Shown here: piece by piece, positions 1 to 8,482 of the stretch
How the letters are laid out: each line of letters begins with the position of its first letter
Position numbering within the stretch: the first letter of the stretch is position 1
DNA from: Piromyces finnis
Lineage: Eukaryota; Neocallimastigomycota; Neocallimastigomycetes; Neocallimastigales; Neocallimastigaceae
Length of the DNA: 40,000 nucleotides
Reading direction: 5' to 3'
NCBI GenBank assembly: GCA_002104945.1
Contig: MCFH01000015.1
Coordinates: 1-40,000 of the forward strand
Position numbers and translations under genes: made by a program
Notes under the pieces: model-generated
What the model saw: the letters and a program-made list of their open reading frames with translations, nothing else
The model's database searches: none
What the model was told of the DNA's origin: nothing

Positions 1-5
1 GGTGA

Positions 6-581
6 CAATCTTCCGACATTGACCATGCTCTTATCAATTCGAAGATGAAAGATCTTATTCACTCAGGATCATTTATAAATAATTTTTATCCTGTATCAGA
101 CCATAAGCCACTTCTTATTAATGGTAAAATTATTCCTATGGAAGATTTTTCTAATGACTTTAACGTTCCTAAGAAAATTCTGAAATGGAATAGATTAAAA
201 TGTATTGAGGAAAAGGAATCTATTCTCAGTCATAATAAATTCCAAATACTTTCAGCAAAATTCAACGATCCTAATGTTTCTACAGATGATCTTTCCAAAG
301 AATTTACTTCAACTGCTTTTTCAATTGCAGACGAGCTCAGTATTACCTCAGCAAATAATGTTATAAAGTCTTCATTTCATATTTCACAACAAATTTTTAA
401 TCTCCAAAAAATCAAAATGAAGTTGTATAAGAGATTTAAAAAAGAAAGAATTTATGATATAGATGAATTTATTAAAGAATTAAAATCTACCGTAAGCTCA
501 TTGATTACATCCACAAAAGATGTAATGAATTTAGGAAACAAGAATATCTTCATTGGATTAAAACAGGATGTGAGTATATGA
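6..581 (+). CDS. LINE ORF, end of AP-endonuclease domain and linker (partial)
   Basis: The frame is open from nt 6 (TGA at 3-5) to a TGA at 579-581. An ATG lies at 45, but this is probably an internal methionine, because the codons before it already read as endonuclease (SDIDHALINSKM). The block YPVSDHKPL near residue 30 carries the SDH motif that ends AP-type LINE endonucleases. The rest is a Lys- and Ser-rich linker that normally leads into the RT. The catalytic N-terminal two-thirds of the domain lie outside the window. From about 476 the other frame (the one that continues into the RT) is also open and reads more naturally (EYLHWIKTGCEYM), so the frame switch probably lies between 476 and 581. 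Confidence 0.8.
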   Translation, partial: QSSDIDHALINSKMKDLIHSGSFINNFYPVSDHKPLLINGKIIPMEDFSNDFNVPKKILKWNRLKCIEEKESILSHNKFQILSAKFNDPNVSTDDLSKEFTSTAFSIADELSITSANNVIKSSFHISQQIFNLQKIKMKLYKRFKKERIYDIDEFIKELKSTVSSLITSTKDVMNLGNKNIFIGLKQDVSI

Positions 582-3262
582 AGAGTCATAATCCTAAGAA
601 GGCCTGGAAATGGATCAAGAAAACTGCAAAAATTGGAAAAGATTCTTTCTTTATTGCTCAACCAATTAAAAATAAAAATGGAGAGTTAGTTGTTGCTACG
701 GAAGAACAACTAGATGTGTGGCATGATCATTTCGAAAATCTTGCATCAGATCCAAGTGGCGTAAGTCTTGATTTGGAGCATTGGTATGAAGAACCAACGA
801 ATAAACGTTTTTCACTCCCTATGCTTGATGAATGGGATATCAACCAAGATATTAGTATTGATGAAGTCAAGTCAGCTATCCTCTCTACTCCGAATTATAA
901 AGCATCAGGTCCGGATGGTATTCCAATTGAATTTTACAAAGCATTAATTCCATCAAGTAATGATTCTAATAATGCTACAGATAATAATTCTTCCGGTAAT
1001 ACCACTTCAGATAATGATTCTTATGGTTTAAATTTTATTCTTAAATTATACAACCGTATTTGGGATGGAGACTTCCCCAACTCATGGAATGAATCCAGTA
1101 TTGTTTCTATTCCTAAGAAGGGAGATTTGACAGATTGTGATAACTATCGAGGTATATCACTTATCAATAATGGTATTAAGTTGATTTCCAAAATTGTCAC
1201 CACTAGAATCTCAGAATATGGTCTAAAGAATAATTTCATTAGACCTGAACAATTTGGTTTTCGAAAAAAGGAAGAAAGTATCAGTCTTTTCATTTCAATC
1301 CAAGAAATATGCCGTAGACGTCAATTAGATAATAAAGAGACATATTTGGCCTTTTTAGATCTCAGGAAAGCATACGATTCAGTCCCAATCGGTAATATTC
1401 TCCATAAATTAGATTGTTTAGGAATCCGAGGTAAGAGTTTACAATTCATCAAAAATTTATATTTAACATCTAAGGCTAATGTCAAATTAGATGGACAATT
1501 CTCGAAATCTTTTGATGTGAAGAAAGGAGTCCGTCAAGGATGCCCTCTTTCTCCTATTCTCTTTAATCTCTTTATTAATGATATATTTAAAGAGTGTGAA
1601 GATCTCGGAGTCAGTTTAGGTGACACTCGATGCTGTGGTGGACTTTTTGCAGATGATATAGTTATTTGTGCTCCAACAAGAGGATGCTTAAAAAAGATGC
1701 TTAGAAGAGTTAATGAATGGGCCTTGTATAATGAAATGGAATTTGGTATCCAGAAATGTTCAACGATGGTGATTCGTCCTGAATCAATAGAAAATCAGAA
1801 CAAGAGAGATCCAACATTTTACTTAGCAGGACAACCCATTCCAACTACTGATTGTTATACTTATCTTGGTGTTCCATTTGATAAGAATCTGTCCCTTAAA
1901 CCAGTTATTAAAGCTCTTAATAACAAGGTTTTGAAAGGACTTTTCTCAGTCAGTAAATTCTTAAGAAATCCTAATATTCCTATTCCCTTCAAAAAGCTAG
2001 TACTTAACTCACAAGTGATTAGCAGAGTTTCATACTTTGCACCATTACTTGGATCCAACAAAGCCAGGTCTAGGATTGCACAGAAGCATGTTAACAAAGG
2101 AATACGATGGGTTGCCGGAGTTCATAAAGCTGTATCGTTTATATCTTTATACTCTATCTCAAAAGATTTGAATATTCCTCCATTGTCAGCCAAATGTGCA
2201 TTAGCTCAGGTTAGATGTTTTAACAAATGGAAAAACTCAAATTGTATTATCTCACACCTTGTCAATTACATTCCTAAATTTAGAAAATACACGTGGTGCA
2301 AATCAAGTAGGACACTTGATAAAAAACTAAAGAAACATGGAGATGTTAAAGCAGTTAAAAACTTTTATTGGAAAGATCTCAAAGGGAATTCAATCAAAGC
2401 GCAATATTATGATGATAATAAGTTTATTGATACTAAAGATTTTATTAAATTATGTTATGAGTACCCAGAGTTTGCCTATGGCTTCTACTGGCTATTGAAA
2501 GCAAGAAGCGGATACAAGTTGGATGCTAGAGTTGCCAAAGCTGCCAAATTTGTTGATCCAGTTTGTCCTAACTACTGTCCATGTTGCAAGTGTGGAGATC
2601 AAAGTATTAAACATTGGTTATTAGATTGTCCAACATTTAGAGATATCCGTATTAAACATTATGATTCCATAGTCCAGCTATTAAATTTTTTCAGTCAACG
2701 TAATTCCAATAGTCCTATCAATAATAATGAAATTGATAATATCAGTAGAGATAGTAATAATATTAATAGTAATAGTAACAATAGTAATAATAACAATAGT
2801 AATAGTAACAATAGTAATAATAACAATAGTAGTAATAGAAATAATAATATTAGTAATGATAGCAATAGTGAAGATAATAATTCTAATTTAGATAGTAATT
2901 TAGTTAATGATAGTAATAGTTCTAATAATCCGGTGAATATTAATGTGTATGATTATTCTAGTGTGTGCAGTAAAATATTTAAATTCCTTCTTGGGGGAAG
3001 AAGTTTTAACAATATTAATTACAATTCAAGGGAATGGAAAGAACTTTGTAAGCGTCAGATTCAATCTGGTACTAACGAAGGAACACCATTCTTGACGGTA
3101 ACCGCGGAACTTCTAACCAAAATCATGCCTTTTGCTATTGGCCAGCAATGGTCAATGTTCAAAAGGTTTGAAGCAACATCCAAGAGCGTCAATGCTGAAG
3201 AAACAGTAAGACAGGCCAGGAGGGCCAGCGCAACCAATGGAGATCATAATTTTGTCCCATGA
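578..3262 (+). CDS. LINE reverse transcriptase with zinc-knuckle and C-terminal module
   Basis: This 894-codon ORF encodes a non-LTR reverse transcriptase. Visible motifs are SGPDGIPIEFYK (about residues 110-121), motif A FLDLRKAYDSVP with catalytic D261, motif B GVRQGCPLSP (317-326), and the catalytic box FADD (357-360), with F in place of the usual Y. Thumb and linker follow, then a Cys/His cluster CPNYCPCCKCGDQSIKHW (about 662-680) continuing to a final Cys, like the zinc-knuckle after many LINE RTs. An Asn/Ser-rich stretch (about 706-785) separates this from a well-kept C-terminal module ending in GDHNFVP. No RNase H domain is evident. The first ATG overlaps the stop of the upstream frame; the true coding frame probably extends upstream to about 476. 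Confidence 0.93.
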   Translation: MKSHNPKKAWKWIKKTAKIGKDSFFIAQPIKNKNGELVVATEEQLDVWHDHFENLASDPSGVSLDLEHWYEEPTNKRFSLPMLDEWDINQDISIDEVKSAILSTPNYKASGPDGIPIEFYKALIPSSNDSNNATDNNSSGNTTSDNDSYGLNFILKLYNRIWDGDFPNSWNESSIVSIPKKGDLTDCDNYRGISLINNGIKLISKIVTTRISEYGLKNNFIRPEQFGFRKKEESISLFISIQEICRRRQLDNKETYLAFLDLRKAYDSVPIGNILHKLDCLGIRGKSLQFIKNLYLTSKANVKLDGQFSKSFDVKKGVRQGCPLSPILFNLFINDIFKECEDLGVSLGDTRCCGGLFADDIVICAPTRGCLKKMLRRVNEWALYNEMEFGIQKCSTMVIRPESIENQNKRDPTFYLAGQPIPTTDCYTYLGVPFDKNLSLKPVIKALNNKVLKGLFSVSKFLRNPNIPIPFKKLVLNSQVISRVSYFAPLLGSNKARSRIAQKHVNKGIRWVAGVHKAVSFISLYSISKDLNIPPLSAKCALAQVRCFNKWKNSNCIISHLVNYIPKFRKYTWCKSSRTLDKKLKKHGDVKAVKNFYWKDLKGNSIKAQYYDDNKFIDTKDFIKLCYEYPEFAYGFYWLLKARSGYKLDARVAKAAKFVDPVCPNYCPCCKCGDQSIKHWLLDCPTFRDIRIKHYDSIVQLLNFFSQRNSNSPINNNEIDNISRDSNNINSNSNNSNNNNSNSNNSNNNNSSNRNNNISNDSNSEDNNSNLDSNLVNDSNSSNNPVNINVYDYSSVCSKIFKFLLGGRSFNNINYNSREWKELCKRQIQSGTNEGTPFLTVTAELLTKIMPFAIGQQWSMFKRFEATSKSVNAEETVRQARRASATNGDHNFVP

Positions 3263-3498
3263 TAAAATTTTGATCTTTGGCTCGGTGTCCCATTGGAAGT
3301 CAAATACAATTATTATACTTTAGTATGATAGTGGCTTTCTTACTTTAATTAAAATTACTAGAATACATTATACCCAATTTTTATTCATTTGTGTTTATTT
3401 AAACATATTTTTTTTTATTTTTATTTTATTTTAATTTTTATATTACATGTATTATAATTTTAATTAAATTAATAATAAAGTTTAAAATATTTGATGCC

Positions 3499-3501
<3 letters not shown>
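3263..3501 (+). other. LINE copy 1 3' UTR with AATAAA signal
   Basis: The stretch from the RT stop to the start of poly(A) is repeated almost unchanged at 3944-4186, which defines it as the element's 3' UTR. It contains AATAAA at 3474-3479 and ends in TTTGATGCCGTT just before the A tract. The end motif may be what the RT recognises, but that is inference. Confidence 0.85.
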
Positions 3502-3541
<40 letters not shown>

Positions 3542-3543
<2 letters not shown>

Positions 3544-4192
3544 CAATAGTGAAGATAATAATTCTAATTTAGATAGTAATTTAGATAATAATAGTAATAG
3601 TTCTAATAATCCGGTGAATATTAATGTGTATGATTATTCTAGTGTGTGCAGAAAAATATTTAAATTCCTTCTTGGGGGAAGAAGTTTTAACAATATGAAT
3701 TACAATTCAAGGGAATGGAAAGAACTTTGCAAGCGTCAGATTCAATCTGGCTCTAACGAAGGAACATCATTCTTGACGGTAACCGCGGAACTTCTAACCA
3801 AAATCATGCCTTTTGCTATTGGCCAGCAATGGACAATGTTCAAAAGGTTTGAAGCAACATCCAAGAGCGTCAATGCTGAAGAAACAGTAAGACAGGCCAG
3901 GAGGGCCAGCGCAACCAAAGGAGATCATAATTTTGTTCCATGACAAAATTTTGATCTTTGGCTCGGTGTCCCATTGGAAGTCAAATACAATTATTATACT
4001 TTAGTATGATAGTGGCTTTCTTACTTTAATTAAAATTACTAGAATACATTATACCCAATTTTTATTCATTTGTATTTATTTAAACATATTTTTTTATTTT
4101 ATTTTATTTTAATTTTTAATTTTTTTATTACATGTATTATAATTTTAATTAAATTAATAATAAAGTTTAAAATATTTGATGCCGTTAAAAAA
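3542..4192 (+). mobile_element. 5'-truncated second copy of the same LINE, joined to the poly(A) of copy 1
   Basis: From 3542 the sequence matches copy 1 from 2861 onward: the end of the Asn/Ser spacer, the C-terminal module, the stop and the 3' UTR. It ends in the same GATGCCGTT and a short A run (4187-4192), followed by TTC and a further A run to about 4208. The coding part differs from copy 1 by about 8 of 133 residues. The UTR differs by single bases and by T-tract length, so the copies are recent but not identical. The junction with the 41-A tail of copy 1 is seamless, as expected if the second insertion used the poly(A) tract as its target. Confidence 0.93.
3543..3943 (+). pseudogene. 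Truncated C-terminal fragment of LINE RT
   Basis: This is only the last 133 codons of the RT ORF, ending in GDHNFVP and TGA. A continuous reading starts at an ATG at 3491 and crosses the poly(A) as a run of lysines, but this is an accident of the A tract being in frame. The fragment has no catalytic RT residues. Compared with copy 1 it carries scattered substitutions (for example S to R after SSVC, and N to K near the end) and no internal stop. Confidence 0.9.
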
Positions 4193-4208
4193 TTCAAAAA
4201 AAAAAAAA

Positions 4209-4523
4209 CTCTATTTTACTGATTCAATAATTATAATTATAATTATAATTATAAATTAAAAAATACTTTTAAAATATATATATATTTAAATGGTATAAAT
4301 AGTAATATAAAATTAGTTTTGATATTTAATTTATTATATAAAATAATAATACAAAGTAATATTATAGTAATAAAGAATATATATATATATTATTTAGGGT
4401 ATTTAGGTTATTTTTTTTAATTAAAAAATAAAAATTATTTATTTTTATCTATTTATAATAGATATCCAAGAGTAATGCGTTATTTATTTTGTTTTTCTTT
4501 TTCTTTTCGTTTTTTCTGGTACC
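4209..4523. other. Gene-free AT-rich stretch after the LINE pair
   Basis: The stretch holds short AT repeats (ATAATT near 4230, AT runs near 4275 and 4378) and no coding-like frame on either strand. Confidence 0.6.
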
Positions 4524-4820
4524 TTATTTTTTAATTTTTATCGATGTAATACGCTCTTTTTCTAAATAGCTTTTCATTTTAGAATTATTTAGATTGAATG
4601 CAAATCTCCATAATGTAAGTTCCTTATTGTTATCATTATATATCTTTGTTTCCATGTTTAGTTTATTGTCGATCAAAACATCTGTTATATCGTAGCGTTT
4701 TAAAATTATTAAGTACTTTAAAAGGTTATCGATAAAATTTTCTTCTTTATAACCTATAAAAAGTTTTAAACATGATAAATTGGAATTTTTAAATTGATTT
4801 TGAAAAGGGAATAATGAAGT
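4524..4820 (-). pseudogene. Coding-like remnant without a start codon, unrecognised
   Basis: On the minus strand a frame is open from 4820 down to a TAA at 4524-4526, about 98 codons, with stops just upstream and no usable ATG at its start. Residue content is protein-like, not the homopolymer translation typical of nearby DNA: it includes EENFIDNLLKYLIILKRY, ITDVLIDNKL, KELTLWRFAFNLNNSKM and SYLEKERI. The pattern LLKYLI...KRYDITDVLIDNK resembles the helix pair of an ankyrin repeat, and an ankyrin gene lies 6 kb away, but the match is weak. It could be the 3' end of a broken gene or a terminal exon whose upstream exons are lost. The function is not known. Confidence 0.4.
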
Positions 4821-4851
4821 TTATAAATATTTAATGCTGCTAAAAAAAAAA
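4811..4851 (+). repeat. Possible diverged relic of the LINE 3' end
   Basis: The bases from ATAATGAAGTTT through AATGCTGCT into a run of 10 A align with the last 40 bases of both LINE copies (ATAATAAAGTTT ... GATGCCGTT plus poly(A)). There are a few substitutions and one indel. The order of elements (AATAA-like signal, AGTTT, ATATTT, GATGC-like box, A tract) is kept. I read it as a very short 5'-truncated older insertion, but it is short and AT-rich. Confidence 0.45.
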
Positions 4852-5471
4852 TGAAGAAATATACATTTTTCTAAACTTTATTATTTAAAAAAAAAAAAGT
4901 TTTTAAAAGGTTTTATAATTTTAATCTTATTTTGTAAAATTTATAAAAACGAGAGAGAAAAAGTTATGCTAGTTTTTAAGAAAAAAAACTTTTCAAAAAA
5001 GGTAATTGTGGCTTGTATTGATGTAATGTATATAATGTATAATGTTGATGATAATTTATAATTTTTGAAATTTTTGATGGTATTGTAAATTTCTATTGAA
5101 TATTTATATGAAAGGGTTGATAAAAATAAATACATATATATGTATGTATGTATGTATATATGTATAGGCAGCATCCCCTATCAATTTATTTTTCTTTTTA
5201 ATATTTCAATGATTATTTTTATTTCTATTGAAATTTTAAAAAAAAATTATGATTTTTATTTCTTATACTTTTTTTAAGATTTTTTTCTTTGATTTTTTAT
5301 TAAAGGATGAATAGGCTTTGGCAGTTTTTTTATTATAGAATGGGTGCTATAGAGAGATCATTTATACTTTTTTTTTTTTCTTCCTTTAGTCCTAGAGAGA
5401 ATTTTTTGAAAATTGGCATTTTTGCTAGATAAAATTTATAGTTTTGTTATAAAAATTGTCAATTAAGTAAT
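4852..5471. other. Gene-free stretch upstream of the tRNA
   Basis: It holds TATG/TATA microsatellite sequence at about 5130-5165, several A and T runs, and no convincing coding frame. A 77-codon minus frame across the microsatellite is rejected. Confidence 0.6.
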
Positions 5472-5543
5472 GCCTGTTTGGCTTAGTGGTAGAGCGTCGC
5501 TCTTGTAAAGCGAAGGTCGGTGGTTCAATTCCGTCAATAGGCA
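5472..5543 (+). tRNA. tRNA-Thr (anticodon UGU)
   Basis: A 72-base cloverleaf is visible. The acceptor GCCTGTT pairs with AATAGGC (one G-T) and the discriminator is A. The D arm carries GGCTTAGTGGTAGAGC, which includes the internal A box. The anticodon stem TCGCT/AGCGA closes the loop CTTGTAA, giving anticodon TGT, which reads ACA threonine codons. The T arm has loop TTCAATT inside the B box GGTTCAATTCC. There is no intron and CCA is not encoded, as usual in eukaryotes. A T-rich run beginning TTTTT follows at 5544, suitable as a Pol III terminator. It stands alone, about 1.3 kb from the LINE pair. Confidence 0.95.
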
Positions 5544-6058
5544 TTTTTGTCTAATTAAGAAATGATTTTTTTTTTTTTTTAATTTTTCTAGTCATCAAAG
5601 AAATTCTCCCTTTTAAATTTTCTTACTTCTTTCAACCGTATTATCCAATAAAAATAAATTTAAAAGTTTATCTATAATAAGGTATCGATATAAAATAATC
5701 AAAAAGATTTTTCTTCTACTACATCACCACCGACTATTATAAAAATTTAAAAATTTATTTCATCCACACACTAAAATTTTAAATTCAATTTTTTTTTTTT
5801 TTTTTTTTTTTTTTAATAATTAAAATTTATTAAATTTAAAAAAAAAAAAAAAGGATAAAAATATGGTATGCGTTTGTTTGTTTTTTTTTAAAAAAAAAAA
5901 ATAAAGAAAATGGGAAAGAGTAATAAAATGGTATAGATCAACATCTAAGTTTTACATTCTTGTAAAATAGATGAGGAATAATTAAAATTTTTGTGTTTTT
6001 TTTTTTTTTTTTTTTTTTTTTACATCATTTATAATGTACTTTTTATAAAAGTTTTCAT
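5544..6058. other. Gene-free stretch between tRNA and PFL 3' end
   Basis: It contains several long T and A tracts (T near 5564-5580, 5791-5814 and 5999-6021; A near 5839-5852). It probably includes the 3' UTR of the minus-strand PFL gene. No coding frame is supported. Confidence 0.6.
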
Positions 6059-8482
6059 TTACATCTTTTCATGGAAGGTACGAGCAATAACTTCCTTTTG
6101 TTGAGCTGGAGTCAACTTGACAAAGTTAACAGCATAACCAGAAACACGAATAGTAAGATTTGGATAGTTTTCTGGATGAGCCATAGCATCTTCTAAGGTT
6201 TCACGCTTAAGAACATTAACATTAAGATGATGAGCACCCTTAGTGAAGTAACCATCTAATAAACCAGAAAGATTACCTTGACGTTCTTGTAAAGTCTTAC
6301 CAATAGTGTTTGGAACAATAGAGAAGGTGTTGGAAATACCATCCATACAAGAATCGTAGTTAACCTTAGCAACAGAAGAAAGAGAAGCAACAGCACCAGA
6401 GAATTCACGACCGTGCATTGGATTACAACCTGGAGCAAAGGCTTGACCAGCCTTACGACCATCTGGTGTAGAACCAGTCTTCTTACCATAAACGACATTA
6501 GAAGTAATAGTAAGAATAGAAAGAGTGTGCATAGCACCACGGTAAGTTGGAGTCTTTCTAAGCTTAGTGATAAGCTTGTCAGTAACAGTCTTGGCAAAGA
6601 AATCAACACGGTCATCATCATTACCGAATTTTGGGAAATCACCTTCAATCTTAAAGTCAACGGTTAAACCAGTTTCTTGATCACGGATTGGAGTAACCTT
6701 AGCATACTTAATAGCAGAGAAGGAATCGGCAACAACAGAAAGACCAGCAACACCAAAGGCCATAAGACGACGAACGTTGGTATCATGAAGAGCCATTTGA
6801 AGAGATTCATAACAGTATTGATCATGACTGAAATGAATAACGTTCATGGTGTTAACATAAAGCTTGGCAATCCAGTCCATAGCCTTGTCGTAAGTTTCCC
6901 ACATCCAATCGAATGGAATTGGACCATCTGGAACTGGACCAAAGTCTGGACCAACTTGCTTACCAGTTCTTTCATCCTTACCATGATTAAGGATGTAAAG
7001 CATAAGCTTAGCAAGGTTACAACGAGCACCAAAGAATTGCATATCCTTACCAATTCTCATGGCAGAAACACAGCAGGCAATACCATAATCATTACCGAAT
7101 CTGGCAGACATAAGGGCATCAGATTCATATTGAATTGATGAGGTATCAATAGAAACTTGGGTGGCAAAGTCCTTGAAACTCTTTGGAAGAGCCTTGTTCC
7201 AGAGAACAGTGATATTTGGTTCTGGAGCTGGACCTAAGTTGTAAAGAGTGTTAAGAACACGGAAGGAAGTCTTAGTAACTAAAGTACGACCATCACTTCC
7301 CATACCACCAAGGGACATAGTAACCCAGGTTGGATCACCAGCGAATAAATCATTGTATTCTGGAGTACGTAAATGACGAGCAAAACGTAACTTAAGAATA
7401 AGGTTATCGATAATTTCTTGAGCTTCAGCTTCAGTGATAACACCGTTCTTTAAATCATTTTCAAAGAAACAATCGAGGAAGGCATCAACACGACCGAGAG
7501 ACATAGCAGCACCATCTTGTTCCTTAATAGAACCTAAGTAACCAAAATAAACAAATTGAGTAGCTTCTCTAGCATTCTTAGCTGGCTTGGAAATATCAAT
7601 ACCATAGGACTTAGCCATTTGAGTAAGTTGCTTAAGAGCCTTAATTTGGTCAGCAACTTCACCAATAAGTTTCATAGTTGGCTCGTCCATTAAATTCTTT
7701 TGAAGTTCAACTCTATCCTTTTCCTTTTGAGCAATAAGACGGTCAGTACCGTAAAGTGCAACACGACGGTAATCACCAATAATACGACCACGACCATAAC
7801 CATCTGGTAAACCAGTCATGATAGCGTTAGAACGACCAGATCTCATTTCTTTAGAATAAAGATCAAAGACAGCGGTATTGTGTGTCTTACGGTAATCAGA
7901 GAAAATGTGTTCAACTTCCTTGTCCATTGGAACATTAACAGCAGCAAGAGCATTCTTAACCATATTAACACCACCAAATGGCTTAATAGCTCTCTTAAGT
8001 GGAACATCAGTTTGATAACCATAAATAACTTCGTTATCTTTATCAAGATAACCTGGCTTATGAGAAGTAATAGTAGATGGAGTGTGTGGGTCAACATCAT
8101 ATAAACCACCATTAGCACGTTCCTTGGCTAAATATTCTTCAGCTTTAGCGAAAAGTTTCTTAGTCTTTTCAGTTGGACCAGCAAGGAAAGAACTATCACC
8201 TTCGTATGGAGTGTAGTGCTTCTTGATCCAACCTTCAACATCAATTTCACTCTTAGCAGCAGCATCATTGGTAATACTTTGAGCTTGAGTAGCATAAGTC
8301 TTAGTTTGAATAGATGGGAAGGAAGACTTTTTGGAAGTCTTAAGACCAATAGTGGTCATTGGAATAGTGTGCATAGCACGAGTGGATTTACTAATTCTAA
8401 CACCAGCAACCTTAGTAGCAGCAACAGTATTAACTGAAACTGACTTGGCTATAGCATTATTAACTTGTGTTAAACTTTCCAT
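6059..8482 (-). CDS. PFL: Pyruvate formate-lyase with organelle-type leader
   Basis: This glycyl-radical enzyme splits pyruvate with CoA into acetyl-CoA and formate. The single exon encodes 807 residues. The adjacent catalytic cysteines C470-C471 lie in [15 protein letters not shown]. The glycyl-radical site is G782 in RVSGYAVNF, 25 residues from the C-terminus as in E. coli PFL. The first 65-70 residues precede the bacterial-type core and are rich in Ser, Thr, Lys and Arg with almost no acids, resembling a mitochondrial or hydrogenosomal targeting peptide. Anaerobic fungi are known to carry PFL in hydrogenosomes and cytosol. Codon use is far more biased (AAG, ACC, GTC, few A/T-only codons) than in neighbouring genes, suggesting high expression. 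A glycyl-radical activase would be required and is not in the window. The absence of introns fits proposed bacterial ancestry. Confidence 0.97.
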   Translation of the reverse strand: MESLTQVNNAIAKSVSVNTVAATKVAGVRISKSTRAMHTIPMTTIGLKTSKKSSFPSIQTKTYATQAQSITNDAAAKSEIDVEGWIKKHYTPYEGDSSFLAGPTEKTKKLFAKAEEYLAKERANGGLYDVDPHTPSTITSHKPGYLDKDNEVIYGYQTDVPLKRAIKPFGGVNMVKNALAAVNVPMDKEVEHIFSDYRKTHNTAVFDLYSKEMRSGRSNAIMTGLPDGYGRGRIIGDYRRVALYGTDRLIAQKEKDRVELQKNLMDEPTMKLIGEVADQIKALKQLTQMAKSYGIDISKPAKNAREATQFVYFGYLGSIKEQDGAAMSLGRVDAFLDCFFENDLKNGVITEAEAQEIIDNLILKLRFARHLRTPEYNDLFAGDPTWVTMSLGGMGSDGRTLVTKTSFRVLNTLYNLGPAPEPNITVLWNKALPKSFKDFATQVSIDTSSIQYESDALMSARFGNDYGIACCVSAMRIGKDMQFFGARCNLAKLMLYILNHGKDERTGKQVGPDFGPVPDGPIPFDWMWETYDKAMDWIAKLYVNTMNVIHFSHDQYCYESLQMALHDTNVRRLMAFGVAGLSVVADSFSAIKYAKVTPIRDQETGLTVDFKIEGDFPKFGNDDDRVDFFAKTVTDKLITKLRKTPTYRGAMHTLSILTITSNVVYGKKTGSTPDGRKAGQAFAPGCNPMHGREFSGAVASLSSVAKVNYDSCMDGISNTFSIVPNTIGKTLQERQGNLSGLLDGYFTKGAHHLNVNVLKRETLEDAMAHPENYPNLTIRVSGYAVNFVKLTPAQQKEVIARTFHEKM

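Larger units (their letters stand above)
1..3542 (+). mobile_element. LINE-type non-LTR retrotransposon, copy 1 (5' end outside window)
   Basis: The element enters from the left edge. In order it holds the end of an AP-type endonuclease domain, a complete reverse transcriptase, a zinc-knuckle, an Asn/Ser-rich spacer, a conserved C-terminal module, a 239-nt 3' UTR (3263-3501) with AATAAA at 3474-3479, and a poly(A) run of about 41 A (3502-3542). Poly(A) and the absence of LTRs fit target-primed reverse transcription. The endonuclease and RT parts lie in different frames that meet at an ATGA overlap (578-581), so this copy is either frame-broken or uses coupled translation. The poly(A) tail runs straight into a second, truncated copy. 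The clade is not assigned. Confidence 0.93.

Noticed and set aside
3491-3943. ORF starting with an ATG and 13 lysines
   Set aside because: The start lies in the 3' UTR and poly(A) tail of LINE copy 1; only the truncated RT end from 3543 is real.
4941-5174. 77-codon minus frame with Tyr/Ile repeats
   Set aside because: It is largely a translated TATG/TATA microsatellite with no conserved-looking block.
6256-8437. Several frames of 60-150 codons opposite or within the PFL gene
   Set aside because: They are shadows created by the strongly biased codons of PFL; none has independent features.
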